Assembly (NCBI RefSeq): GCF_029714325.1
Contig: NZ_CP121666.1
Span: 868,001-932,000 of the forward strand
Reading direction: 5' to 3'
DNA length: 64,000 nt
Source of the DNA: Bradyrhizobium sp. CB1717
GTDB lineage: Bacteria > Pseudomonadota > Alphaproteobacteria > Rhizobiales > Xanthobacteraceae
Shown here: positions 34,766 to 43,354 of the stretch, piece by piece
Layout of the letters: every line of letters starts with the position of its first letter
Position numbering within the stretch: the first letter of the stretch is position 1
Made by a program: the position numbers and the translations under genes
The notes under the pieces: generated by a model
Seen by the model: only the letters and a program-made list of their open reading frames with translations
Told to the model about the DNA's origin: nothing
Databases searched by the model: none

Positions 34766-36250
34766 TCACCTGCCTTGGCCAAAAATAGCTTGCATCTCTG
34801 CAGTCGCACCGTATCGCGCGGCCGGTGAGTAGTCGTGCTTCTCGATGAGATCAGTTCGTTTATCTAAGATCATGCTATCGGTGTGCGCGACCCGCTCAAG
34901 CACCTCGTTGGAGAAAAATTGCAGCGATACCGCTCCCGAATTGATGATGCCAGCAGTGGTTAACGTCAGCACGCCTTCGTTTGAAATGCTGATGAGTCCC
35001 GCCTCAGTTAGCTTTTTGATCTCGCGACGAAAACATAGTTCCATAGACACTCCAAATTCCCTCTCGAAGCGGGAGAGTGACACTCCACTACTTCGCAACG
35101 CGAGCATCACCGTTCTGCGCATCAGATCGTCTTGTGACAGGACGACACCCTTCCACACTGGCTTCGCGCCAGACTCAACCCTGTGTAAGTAGCGATCCAA
35201 ATCTGCCTCATTGTAGAATTGGCACTGACTCATGTAGCCAAATCCGCCAACCCCGAATGGGACCAGATTATTGTCGTTCCAGGAATCGTATTTGCGACGC
35301 TGTTGAACAGAGTGCGGCTGCGACTTCTTGGTCCAATAGAAGATCGGGCCATGGCGATAGCCAAGTTTCGTGAGGATATGCTCAGCCATGAAATGCATGA
35401 TGATGCGCTCCTTCGCCCCAGCGAATTGGTATCGTCCTCTGCTCAAATGGCGAGCTACGGGGTCCGTCGACTTGAACAACAATGGGAAGATATTGAACTT
35501 CTCCACTCCCATATCCAGCAGACCGATGAGCGAGTCATACCAACTTCGGAGCGTTTGCTGCGGCAACCCATAGATAAGGTCTAGCGACAGATTCTGAACA
35601 CCCAGCTTATTGAGCAATTCAACCAGTTGTCTCACCTCGTCCACACCGTGCCCGCGGTTCAATATACGCAAAATATTTTGATCGAGACTTTGAACCCCCA
35701 GTACGAAGCGGTTTACGCCGCTTCTGAGCAGAGTGGATATGCGATCCGCTGCGTCCACCTGCTTTCCAAGAGAGGGATGCAATTCGAAACTCACTTCGGA
35801 CTTCGATAGATCAAAGCGCTGCTTGATCATGTCAAATAGTGTCTTGAGTTGCGGGTTGGTCAAGATTGAGGGGGTGCCACCTCCAAAGAAGGCTGTCTCA
35901 ATAGCCCTGCCGGCAAGCGCCGCGTCCGACCAACTCATTTCTTTGTCTAGAGCCGCCAGGTAACGCGCCACACGTCTGGAACGCGGATTGATTTCCTTGG
36001 CGAAGTGACAAAATGTGCAATACTGATTGCAGAAGGGGATGTGAAAGTAGAGGTCAATTGACGACGTAATCTCACCCAACAATTTTTCGGCGTTCAGCTC
36101 GCCCATTGCTTTGAGAGGTGGATATGTGCCGACAAGATAATCGTTGTAGGTGTCAAGGTGTAGTTTTCGCGCCCTCAGCATGTCGAGGTTGATGTCGTAC
36201 GAGCGGTCGATCGCGAACTCTAGTGCCTCGGAATAGCTCGGCGCGCGCAT
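34766..36250 (-). CDS. HemN/HemW-like radical SAM enzyme
   Basis: A 494-residue radical-SAM protein. FHIPFCNQYCTFCHF (Cys74, Cys78, Cys81) is the CxxxCxxC site for the 4Fe-4S cluster. FFGGGTPS, FELHPS, RFVLGVQSLDQNILRILNRGH and LSLDLIYGLPQQT follow the HemN/HemW order. The C-terminal part (LSRFEREFGVSMELCFRREIKKL) is the HemN_C-like winged helix. It differs from housekeeping HemN/HemW by a 65-residue N-terminal extension and an accessory location. Relatives include methyltransferases and cyclopropanases in natural-product pathways. A strong AAAGGAG lies upstream of the ATG at 36250. It is the first gene of the three-gene operon. Confidence 0.85.
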   Translation of the reverse strand: MRAPSYSEALEFAIDRSYDINLDMLRARKLHLDTYNDYLVGTYPPLKAMGELNAEKLLGEITSSIDLYFHIPFCNQYCTFCHFAKEINPRSRRVARYLAALDKEMSWSDAALAGRAIETAFFGGGTPSILTNPQLKTLFDMIKQRFDLSKSEVSFELHPSLGKQVDAADRISTLLRSGVNRFVLGVQSLDQNILRILNRGHGVDEVRQLVELLNKLGVQNLSLDLIYGLPQQTLRSWYDSLIGLLDMGVEKFNIFPLLFKSTDPVARHLSRGRYQFAGAKERIIMHFMAEHILTKLGYRHGPIFYWTKKSQPHSVQQRRKYDSWNDNNLVPFGVGGFGYMSQCQFYNEADLDRYLHRVESGAKPVWKGVVLSQDDLMRRTVMLALRSSGVSLSRFEREFGVSMELCFRREIKKLTEAGLISISNEGVLTLTTAGIINSGAVSLQFFSNEVLERVAHTDSMILDKRTDLIEKHDYSPAARYGATAEMQAIFGQGR

Positions 36251-37095
36251 TTTTTGGACTCCTTTTTCGTGTGAAGGCAGGGCGCGACGACACACAAGCG
36301 TCAGAGGGACGACTTTCTGTTCGGTCGATATGGTCGCCGCGCAATTTGAGCAGTGCGGATTCGCTGCCCCCGCTCCACCCAGATCACATCCTGCGTTGCC
36401 ATCTTCTTCGCGACACCCAGGCGCGGGTCAAAGATCGTCACGGCTAACGACAGCGGCACCCGCATGCCGGAGCGAACCTCCAGAGGAATCGCACTCATGG
36501 TGCAGCGTCCCTCGCATTGATTTGCGACCAGTCGGGCACACTCATTTCAAATCCTGGACACCGAGACCACCACATGTTGCGCATCCTTATGGTGTCCAGC
36601 AATTGCCGTGCCATCAAAGACCGGCCCGCGACTCTTGCTTAAAGATGAACTAAAACTATCTGCCTACGCACGGCTTCCATCCTGTTCGCCGCGCGGCAAC
36701 AATGCGAGCATCGCAGGATGGACGCACCGATTCCCTTGAGGAGCTTTAGTCGCAAGTAACCGATGGCGCGTCGTTGTCGTTGTGCTTGAGGTGTCGCTTT
36801 CGGACATTGTAACTCACCAGCCAGATGGCTTCGGCCGCGATCGGCAAGGAAGGCCGGGTGGTGGGTGCAAGCGTGTCGGCACTGAGGCTTTCGGCGGCCG
36901 GAAGGGACTCGAGAGGCGTGTTGGGCTCGCACCGGCTGGCACTCATTCTTGCATGCAAGCTTAGTTCTGCTCGATTGCGAGGTGCTTCACCATCATTCCC
37001 CACGACGTCGGCGTCCTTTTGGCGCCGTCGTCGATGCTTATGAGCAGGCCTGGCTGGCTCGAGAAGTAGTCTCGAGCCAGCCAAGATCAATCCTT
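36251..37095. other. Gene-poor stretch
   Basis: It must contain the leftward promoter of the radical-SAM operon (near 36260-36350). A 65-codon minus-strand frame at 36301-36498 starting MSAIPLEVRSGMRVPLSLAV is possible but unsupported. From 36660 to 37095 only low-quality frames are seen. Confidence 0.4.
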
Positions 37096-38793
37096 TTAGT
37101 CGAACTTGTAAGAGGCCTGAAAGAATGTACCCCAGCGCTCCATACTGTACTTCGCAAGAATGCGCGGGTAACCGACGCAGCCGCTGCTGCTGCACAAAGA
37201 GTCGCTGTCCTTTTTGGTCCACATGGCCCAATAGCGGCCACCGACTCCGACGCTGATGTTTTTGGTGATCGAGTAGGACAACACGCCTTCGATCTGGACG
37301 CCGTCACCACCATTGCCGCGTTGTTCGATAAAGGTGGTCTCGGGACGCAAGAGATGATAGTCACGCCCCTTGAAATCGGTCCATGGCAAGTAGGCCACGT
37401 CGGCGCTCAAACGCCAACGCTCGGTCAGCATGGTTTCGGCGCTCAGGCCGATCCGAGGCGCATTCCATTGAGTATCCTCTCCGCCGATGATCCTGCTGTC
37501 ACCCGACGTCAAACACGAAAACAGCGGGTTAGCCACCTGCGTGCATCCGGTCGAGTCCGAACTCTGGCCGTAATAGGTCCAGCCTAGAAATCCGCCGACC
37601 TTGTAGTCTCTGCTGCGCAGGAAGTCGTAACCGACGTCAGCCGTGTAATAGGCGAACCTTCCGTTTGACTGGCCGGAAAGGTTGTTGATGTAGGAAAGTC
37701 CCTTCCCGGGTATCCAATCTTCATTATTTATTTTTCCTTTGTTGAACCGCCCGACACCAAGATTGCTCTTCAGGAACACTCCCCAGGGACTATCAACACG
37801 GCCGAACAGTTCCCCAGAGAATCCGTCCAGTCCATGATAGGTGAGCCTCGATATGAGCATGCCGGGATCCTGGTCTTCGTGCGCTGGGCTGTGATCCCAC
37901 TGGAAACGTCCCCGGCTCAGCCAGAGCCGCGAGCCGCCTTCGAAGGACCAGCCAGGCGCGTAGGGGATGGGCCGCGCGCTGGCTGGTTCCTTCGTGTACC
38001 GTGGCGCATTAGACGCCTCTGCGGCCTTTAGGTCGGCGTCGAAATGGTAGTTGAGGCCAATCTTTCCGATGTGGTAGTTGCTGGACAGGCTGGTTGTGTT
38101 CGCTGGCAGAATTGCTAGCGGTGGCAGTTGTACTGTCGGAGCCGTTGCCACACTCGGACCGCCAAAATGTAGATAGTCATACTCGACGTTCACCGACCAC
38201 GCAGGCGTAATCGCTTGCTCGATGCCCAGCCCGATGACGCTACCGAGACGACCATAGTCGAAATGGGTTTTCTCCTGAGACAGGTACGGGTATTCATGGT
38301 TGTTGACGACATCGCCCCGATTGTTTTGCCAGGCTAGGCCTGCCTTGAGATAGGCCAGCGTGTGTCCGAGCGCGCCAAAGGCGTAACCGACGCGACCGGT
38401 CCCGGTCGCAAAGAGGCTCGGACCTGCCTTGCAATTTGCGCTCACAACGAAGCCCGAAGGGGCGAGGCATGTATTTGTGCCCTCGGAGACAGCACCGCTG
38501 GCATCCAACTCGATGCCAAACACCCAGCTGTTGTTCTGCCAGTTGTAACCGATCTGGCCACCTGCAAGGAACGCCGGGGTATCGACGATGCCGCCATAGA
38601 TTGATGGACCGTAGGGATTGCTGAAGGAGGTGCGGCCGTACCCACCGCCGGCGTGCCCGCCAATATAGCCTCCAGACCAGTTCCATACCGCCTGTGGCAG
38701 TTTAAGTTGTGGCTCAAGATCCGCCGGCTTCGCTGCGCTGCTTGCGACGAGCGCAATTGTTGTCGCACCATAAAAAATAATTTTACATCGCAT
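37096..38793 (-). CDS. Outer-membrane protein with two beta-barrel domains
   Basis: A 565-residue protein with signal peptide MRCKIIFYGATTIALVASSAAKPAD. Residues about 40-245 look like an eight-stranded Omp25/Opa-type barrel: NWSGGYIGGHAGGGYGRTSF, GGQIGYNWQNNSWVFGIELD, GRVGYAFGALGHTLAYLKAG, and a terminal-type strand KIGLNYHF. Residues about 270-565 form a second barrel (WSFEGGSRLWLSRGRF, RWRLSADVAYLPWTDFKGRD, ending TFFQASYKFD) with loose resemblance to omptin-like barrels. Two barrels in one chain are unusual. The ATG at 38793 is chosen because the signal peptide starts there; 80 upstream codons in frame are ignored. Confidence 0.75.
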   Translation of the reverse strand: MRCKIIFYGATTIALVASSAAKPADLEPQLKLPQAVWNWSGGYIGGHAGGGYGRTSFSNPYGPSIYGGIVDTPAFLAGGQIGYNWQNNSWVFGIELDASGAVSEGTNTCLAPSGFVVSANCKAGPSLFATGTGRVGYAFGALGHTLAYLKAGLAWQNNRGDVVNNHEYPYLSQEKTHFDYGRLGSVIGLGIEQAITPAWSVNVEYDYLHFGGPSVATAPTVQLPPLAILPANTTSLSSNYHIGKIGLNYHFDADLKAAEASNAPRYTKEPASARPIPYAPGWSFEGGSRLWLSRGRFQWDHSPAHEDQDPGMLISRLTYHGLDGFSGELFGRVDSPWGVFLKSNLGVGRFNKGKINNEDWIPGKGLSYINNLSGQSNGRFAYYTADVGYDFLRSRDYKVGGFLGWTYYGQSSDSTGCTQVANPLFSCLTSGDSRIIGGEDTQWNAPRIGLSAETMLTERWRLSADVAYLPWTDFKGRDYHLLRPETTFIEQRGNGGDGVQIEGVLSYSITKNISVGVGGRYWAMWTKKDSDSLCSSSGCVGYPRILAKYSMERWGTFFQASYKFD

Positions 38794-39478
38794 CAAAGTT
38801 TGCCCTGCACTTCCCAGTTCACGACCCGGCTCCTCAAGTATCGCCGCACGAGAAATCGTCGGAGCAGACCAGACACGCGGGCGCGCCGGGTCCGTCCCGA
38901 AGATCACTGCACTACGATTGGTGATGATTTCGCGAATGAAGCAAACCGCGTGCCGAATTGAATTCGTATGCTTTGCGGGGTTTTCGGAATAATTTGTCGC
39001 GTCAACTTGCCGACATTGTCTCAAATTTGACAATCTGAGCTTCCGAAAGTCTCTCCATAGCGCGACATTTGCGAGGGCAGATCCAATACGCAGCGGTTAT
39101 AGTTGCGTGGCATAGTTGCGCGCCGAAGCGCCGCCAAACGGAAAACAATCAGGGCTTGGGAGTGAGTGGCGATTGTGATCCCGGATGCTCAAAAGCAACA
39201 CACACACGATGGAGTGGCCGCTGAAATGGAGAAGAACACAGGACTTTCCTGAAACTGATTGCGCTAGGTGATTTCAAACGGCTGGCGCCCACTTGAAGAT
39301 CACAAAGGGTCCATTGCCGATTGCACGAGCCCTTCGAGCGCAAGCTCGGCGCTGATGACAAAAATCGAGCACCTGGAGTTGTGACGATCCGGTCGCTGCG
39401 TTTCCTGCTATAGTGTCGCTCTCGCTGTGGTCGTGGAAGGCGCAGCCGTCAGACTTCTATCTCACGGAGCCCATCGCC
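38794..39478. other. Gene-free stretch with duplicated leader
   Basis: No gene. From about 39385 to 39478 the sequence is a diverged copy of 26485-26582, the leader of the small membrane-protein gene (shared words include GGCGC.GCCGTCAGACTT and ATCTCACGGAGCCCA). The remainder presumably includes the promoter of the leftward outer-membrane gene. Confidence 0.55.
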
Positions 39479-39905
39479 ATGATCATCCTCGGACCACCAC
39501 TCATTATATCGTCATCAGCTTGTCCTGTTGGCTGGTGTTCATGCTTGCTGCTTTCGCACTGCCCCCCTTCGTTGGCCTGACGATCGGCATCTGGGCCTTC
39601 CACACTGGCGCCGGCATGCTTGGCGCATCGTAACGGGCCTCGTGGCGGGCGGTGTGAGCTTTGGTGTCGCCCGGCTTGCGCTCGCTCTCGCGCCATGGGC
39701 TTGGGTTCGGTTCCTGACGATCCTTCTCTACGTCGCGCCCGCTATCGTCGCGGGCTATAGCGCCACACATGGAATCGCCCTGATGACGGTGCCTTCACCA
39801 ATCTGGCGGACGATATTTGCCGTCGTGGGTGCCATTGCCGTCAGCATCACAACGTTCATCCGCTTCACTGGAATGGCCATAGCCGGACCTGCCCGGCAAC
39901 GATAG
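39479..39905 (+). pseudogene. Frameshifted paralogue of the 26583 membrane-protein gene
   Basis: The ATG at 39479 is at the same position relative to the conserved leader as in the intact copy. MIILGPPL is read in one frame, SCWLVFMLAAFALPPFVGLT in a second and VARLALALAPWAWVRFLTIL to the stop at 39903 in a third. At least two indels break it. The C-terminal half matches the intact protein closely (GYSATHGIA, ITTFIRFTGMA.AGPARQR), indicating recent decay. Confidence 0.75.
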
Positions 39906-40501
39906 CGCCACTGAAGGCGTCGCGTCGACGGGCGGGACCGCACCAGATATCCGCAATGCTCGCGGTCGTCATCGTCGAAATTCGAAGAGAGCGGCCTGGC
40001 CGGTGGAGCTCCGATCAACAAGCTTGCGCCCCGGCTCGTCACGGTGATCATAGAGGCATGGACGAAGCGGTCGCATCTCAAAAGATACTGCGACAATAAA
40101 TGTGAACGGGCCGCCCGGCCGACGCTTAATCACGGCACCAAATCCGTCCGTTGCTGAAGGGAGAGGGCGCGTGTCACCTCGAACTCAGTTGCCGGCCTCT
40201 CAGTGCGGTCGAACTCGCCGCATTCTCCTTGACTCAGTTCTGTAGGCCGAGCGCACCAACGGCCTCATCGATGGATTGATCTGCCCGAAGGACGGCTGAC
40301 GCCTCGATCGCCTAAGGCGCAACAGCGGCGTCACAACTTTCTTCCCCTGCCGGCTGCGCCGTCATTCCTCGCGCGGGCCAAGAAAGTTGCTCCTTTGCTG
40401 TCGAGCCCCTTCGGGGTGCGCCGTCGATCGCCTCCGGCCTGTCGATCACCATCGAGGCCGCAAGGTGCGGGCTCGGAAAACAGAGATCAAGGAGAACCAC
40501 C
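39906..40501. other. Gene-free stretch before the transfer core
   Basis: No convincing ORF. The last 120 bp are GC-rich with CGCCTCCGGCC-type sequence, and an AAGGAGAACCACC ribosome-binding site leads into the DUF736 gene at 40502. Confidence 0.4.
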
Positions 40502-40828
40502 ATGGCGACCATCGGCACCTTCAAGAAGACCGGCTCGAACGAGTTCACCGGCGAAATCGTCACCCTCTCGCTCCAGGCCAGGAACGTGCGTATCGTCCCC
40601 GAAACGAACCGCTCCGGCGAGAACGCACCGAGCCACCGGGTCTATGTCGGTCGAGTTGAGATCGGGGCCGGCTGGTCCAAGCGCTCCAATGAGGGCCGCG
40701 ACTATTTGAGCCTCAAGCTCGACGATCCGAGCTTCACCGCTCCGATCTTCGCCAACCTCTTCGACGACGAGGATGGCGAGGACTTCAGCCTGATCTGGTC
40801 CCGCCCCAGCCGCCGCAAGGGCGACTGA
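40502..40828 (+). CDS. DUF736 family protein (copy 1)
   Basis: A 108-residue single-domain DUF736 protein: MATIGTFKKTGSNEFTGEIV, LSLQARNVRIVPE, SHRVYVGRVEIGAGWSKRS, and YLSLKLDDPSFTAPIFANL. DUF736 genes are near-universal companions of alphaproteobacterial conjugation loci; function unknown, and the small beta-rich fold suggests nucleic-acid binding. A strong AAGGAG precedes the ATG. A second, diverged copy is at 46702-47037. Confidence 0.88.
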   Translation: MATIGTFKKTGSNEFTGEIVTLSLQARNVRIVPETNRSGENAPSHRVYVGRVEIGAGWSKRSNEGRDYLSLKLDDPSFTAPIFANLFDDEDGEDFSLIWSRPSRRKGD

Positions 40829-40937
40829 CCTGACGCACAATGCCTCGCCCGGCTGGTCCGGGCGAGGCCTCGCAGCGGTCAAGAGCCGCGAAGGACCTCG
40901 TTGGCCGTGACGGTGGAGGCGGGGAGAGAGTAATCGA

Positions 40938-41363
40938 TTAGATCAGCGGGCGCGTTGCCGCTTTGATCGGCCGTCTTTGATTGGTCTCTACCACGGTTTC
41001 AACAATGTCTCCCCAGTCGGGGCAGATCGCGACGAGACGATCCAGCACCGTGGGATCCCGCTCGATCTGTGCGAGGGCCTGAGCGCGCCATTGGTCGTTG
41101 AAGCTGACGCTCATCAACCCCAAACATTCGACGACCGAACTGTCAGGCGGCAAGTGTTCCAAGATCGCCGTCACTATGCCGGTCCATTGTTGAAGCAGAC
41201 GCCAGTGCTCAGCGGCGTCCCCAGTCTCCAATTTCTCTTGAAGGAGATCAATCAGCAAGCGGAAGCGAGTTCGCCAAGGTTGGGGTCTGAGGTCCCCTAC
41301 GTAAGCGTCCACGACTTCGCGGATGTCGGCTGGCAAGTGCTCATACAGGGTCATAAAGCCCAC
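40938..41363 (-). CDS. Hypothetical protein (141 aa)
   Basis: A soluble helical protein, not recognised. It begins MGFMTLYEHLPADIREVVDAYVGDLRPQ; the alternative Met at residue 4 is also possible. The repeated Leu/Trp-rich helices (HWRLLQQWTGIVTAILEHLP) suggest a helical bundle. It lies between a DUF736 gene and the QseC-like gene, both minus-strand neighbours being ICE regulators, so it may belong to the ICE control region. Confidence 0.5.
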   Translation of the reverse strand: MGFMTLYEHLPADIREVVDAYVGDLRPQPWRTRFRLLIDLLQEKLETGDAAEHWRLLQQWTGIVTAILEHLPPDSSVVECLGLMSVSFNDQWRAQALAQIERDPTVLDRLVAICPDWGDIVETVVETNQRRPIKAATRPLI

Positions 41364-41518
41364 TCCATCTCGCCCAGCATGCCGTTCCGTCCCTGGACAG
41401 ATATGCGTCTCTGGAGACAGACCAGATTTACGTAAAGTAGCCTATCAACTTTTACGTGAGTCAATGCTCAGCTGATTTATAAGGTGCCAAGGCTGCGATG
41501 GAGCGCAAATTCGTTCCG

Positions 41519-41752
41519 TCATCGAGCGCGATGAGGATGAACCGCCGTTCGTTTGATCAGGTCCGTTGCCTCGACCCCTAGAGCCTCGGCGATTCGGCCG
41601 AGCACCGTCACGCTAGCTGAGACATCGGCGCGTTCGATTGCGCCGATGTAACGGACACTTAGTCCGGCGCCATCGGCCAACTCTTCCTGCGTCATCTCCC
41701 TCTTATGGCGTATCCGACGCAGATTGATCGCCATGACCTCCTTGAGATCCAT
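41519..41752 (-). CDS. qseC: QseC-like XRE-family regulator
   Basis: A 77-residue Cro/CI-type helix-turn-helix protein: LRRIRHKREMTQEELADGAG, then LSVRYIGAIERADVSASVTV and LGRIAEALGV. In Mesorhizobium ICEMlSym-type elements the small XRE protein QseC controls the divergent qseM gene and its own gene through two neighbouring operators, giving a bistable switch on transfer. Size, orientation and twin operator palindromes here all fit (41774-41802). The name rests on this arrangement, not on a sequence search. Confidence 0.75.
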   Translation of the reverse strand: MDLKEVMAINLRRIRHKREMTQEELADGAGLSVRYIGAIERADVSASVTVLGRIAEALGVEATDLIKRTAVHPHRAR

Positions 41753-41773
41753 GGCAACAAGGGAACTCGCATC

Positions 41774-41802
41774 GGCACGATCGTTCCAGGAACGATCGTT
41801 CC
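41774..41802. promoter_or_regulatory. Twin palindromic operators between qseC-like and qseM-like genes
   Basis: GGAACGATCGTTCC (41789-41802) is a perfect 14-bp palindrome. GGCACGATCGTTCC (41774-41787), 15 bp centre-to-centre away, matches it with one change. They begin 21 bp upstream of the qseC-like ATG (41752) and face the qseM-like gene on the other side. Two adjacent sites for a small XRE dimer are as known for QseC operators. Confidence 0.82.
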
Positions 41803-41986
41803 GATTCGTGCGGTGCCGTGCTAATCATGGGCTCTGTCAAAGGCTTTGTTTGCCGCTGGTGGGGGTAACGTGATGCGGTCTGCGCATCGCGACGCGCATA
41901 ACCGCAGTTCCATTTCAACGGGTTGCAACGTTTCGGGTGCCCGACAATTGTCAGAAGTTGCTTTAACGCTGAGGGGCTCCATTGCA

Positions 41987-42250
41987 ATGCAAGAAACGTC
42001 TTTCCAGGACCGGCCGCCCAAAACGGATCGCGTAAACGCCTACGACGAAAAACATCTTGCAATCTACGTCCGTTTGTTGATGGCCGAAGAAGAGGGGGCC
42101 GATTGGCGAGAGGTGGTCCACGTGATCTTCGGCCTCGACCCTGTTCTGGAACCGGATCGCGCCAAAACCGTCCATGACAGCCATCTCGCCCGTGCGCGAT
42201 GGATGGTGCAATCCGGATATCAGCAATTGTTGCAACCGCGGATGCAGTGA
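41987..42250 (+). CDS. qseM: QseM-like antiactivator (DUF2285-type small protein)
   Basis: An 87-residue protein: NAYDEKHLAIYVRLLMAEEE, GADWREVVHVIFGLDP, and SHLARARWMVQSGYQQLL. This matches the compact DUF2285-related helix-turn-helix proteins of ICEs. In the Mesorhizobium system QseM binds the activators TraR and FseA and blocks transfer in most cells. Its position, divergent from an XRE gene and upstream of a split FseA-like gene, supports the call. The ATG at 41987 is chosen because conserved sequence starts soon after; the upstream frame is longer but lacks coding character. Confidence 0.72.
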   Translation: MQETSFQDRPPKTDRVNAYDEKHLAIYVRLLMAEEEGADWREVVHVIFGLDPVLEPDRAKTVHDSHLARARWMVQSGYQQLLQPRMQ

Positions 42251-42361
42251 GCTGGGCCCAATCATGCAAATTGCGATCTCATGTGATGCAACCTCAGGGT
42301 CTAGTCTCCCGTGCCGCCTTTTTGAATCGTGGCATGGGGCACAAAGACGAGAACACCGACC

Positions 42362-42571
42362 ATGCCAACCCAGTACTGGCGCTCGCCGGAGACCATCGAA
42401 CGCCTGAACCGCCTTGAGCGCCCCGGATTTGCCCTGGAATTCCTTCGCCGCAACTCCGACTACCGCCGCGACTTCGCCCGCATTGAGCGCCAGATCGCGC
42501 GCGAGGGCGCTGATCCCAACACCATCCGAATGAGTTTCGCACGTCGATGGAGGTTGCGGTGTCGCCCATGA
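42362..42571 (+). CDS. FseA-like activator, N-terminal half (DUF6499)
   Basis: A 69-residue frame: MPTQYWRSPETIERLNRLER, then FALEFLRRNSDYRRDFARIE, typical of DUF6499 (Msi172-like). It ends CGG TGT CGC CCA TGA at 42571. The partner DUF2285 domain begins in the +1 frame directly at this stop. In ICEMlSym of Mesorhizobium, programmed ribosomal frameshifting fuses such halves into FseA, which activates excision genes. A GGAGG sequence (42549-42553) lies 10-20 bases upstream of the presumed slip site and could stimulate shifting, as in prfB (inference). Confidence 0.8.
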   Translation: MPTQYWRSPETIERLNRLERPGFALEFLRRNSDYRRDFARIERQIAREGADPNTIRMSFARRWRLRCRP

Positions 42572-43148
42572 TCCAGTCTCTCCGGTAGGGCCCGAGCCAG
42601 CCATCTGGCTTCCTGTGGCATCACCGGGGACCTTGATCCTGGAGATGGCGCCGCCGGGCTTCGATACCCTCCGTTCGATTGATCGCGTTGCGTTGGGGCA
42701 GTCACTCGTCGAACTGTCCGATGCTGACGGTCGCGCTCTGGCCATTGCGGACGGGTCGGGTGAGCTGCATGTCCGGTTGCGCGACGAGCAGGCGCTGCGC
42801 CGCCCTGCCGTGCTTGTGCCGCTCGACAGCATGGGCGAGCTGCGGGCCGAGGTGGCGCTACACCTCGCGCGCTGCCTTGCTGGCCAGCGTACCGGTCTTC
42901 TGCCGGTGGCCTTGCGGCTGACGGCGTTCCAGAAACGGCGATTGATTCAGCTCCTTCACGCCTTCGACGTCCACGACCTCGGTGGTGGCCCGCGCGACGT
43001 TGCAGCGAAGGTGCTCGCCTCCGACCACGCCCAGCGCCGCGCGGTCGAGTGGAAGGATTCGCATGCCCGCCGTAAGGCAAACCGCCTCATTCATGATTCG
43101 ATCGCCCTGGTCGAGCGCGACTATCTGAAACTCCTGCGCGGCCTCTGA
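42570..43148 (+). CDS. FseA-like activator, C-terminal half (DUF2285)
   Basis: In the +1 frame relative to the upstream half. It is open across the upstream stop and reads AIWLPVASPGTLILEMAPPG, RLTAFQKRRLIQLLHAFDVH, and SHARRKANRLIHDSIALVER, a DUF2285 domain (Msi171-like). An independent start would have to be a GTG at 42615 or later, which would remove the linker. The stop at 43146-43148 is 207 bp before the rdfS-like gene, the expected target of the fused activator. Confidence 0.8.
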   Translation, partial: DPVSPVGPEPAIWLPVASPGTLILEMAPPGFDTLRSIDRVALGQSLVELSDADGRALAIADGSGELHVRLRDEQALRRPAVLVPLDSMGELRAEVALHLARCLAGQRTGLLPVALRLTAFQKRRLIQLLHAFDVHDLGGGPRDVAAKVLASDHAQRRAVEWKDSHARRKANRLIHDSIALVERDYLKLLRGL

Positions 43149-43354
43149 CCGGCACTTCGATCTCTCCAATCCATTCGCCCTGATGAGCTAGCCCACGACT
43201 CGCTGGCAACGCTTGGCTTCGTCTAATTGCGACTGTGGGGGGACACAATCGAACGCAAAATTTCGTCCACCCCCAACGCCTGAACTCTCCGCCACTCTGG
43301 CCCGGACATGCCGCGACTTGGCTGCGGCGCTACAAGGCAAGACGGAGATCGCCC

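Noticed and set aside
36301..36498. 65-codon minus-strand frame MSAIPLEVRSG...
   Set aside because: Possible, but it has no recognisable family or clear ribosome-binding site, so not called as a gene.
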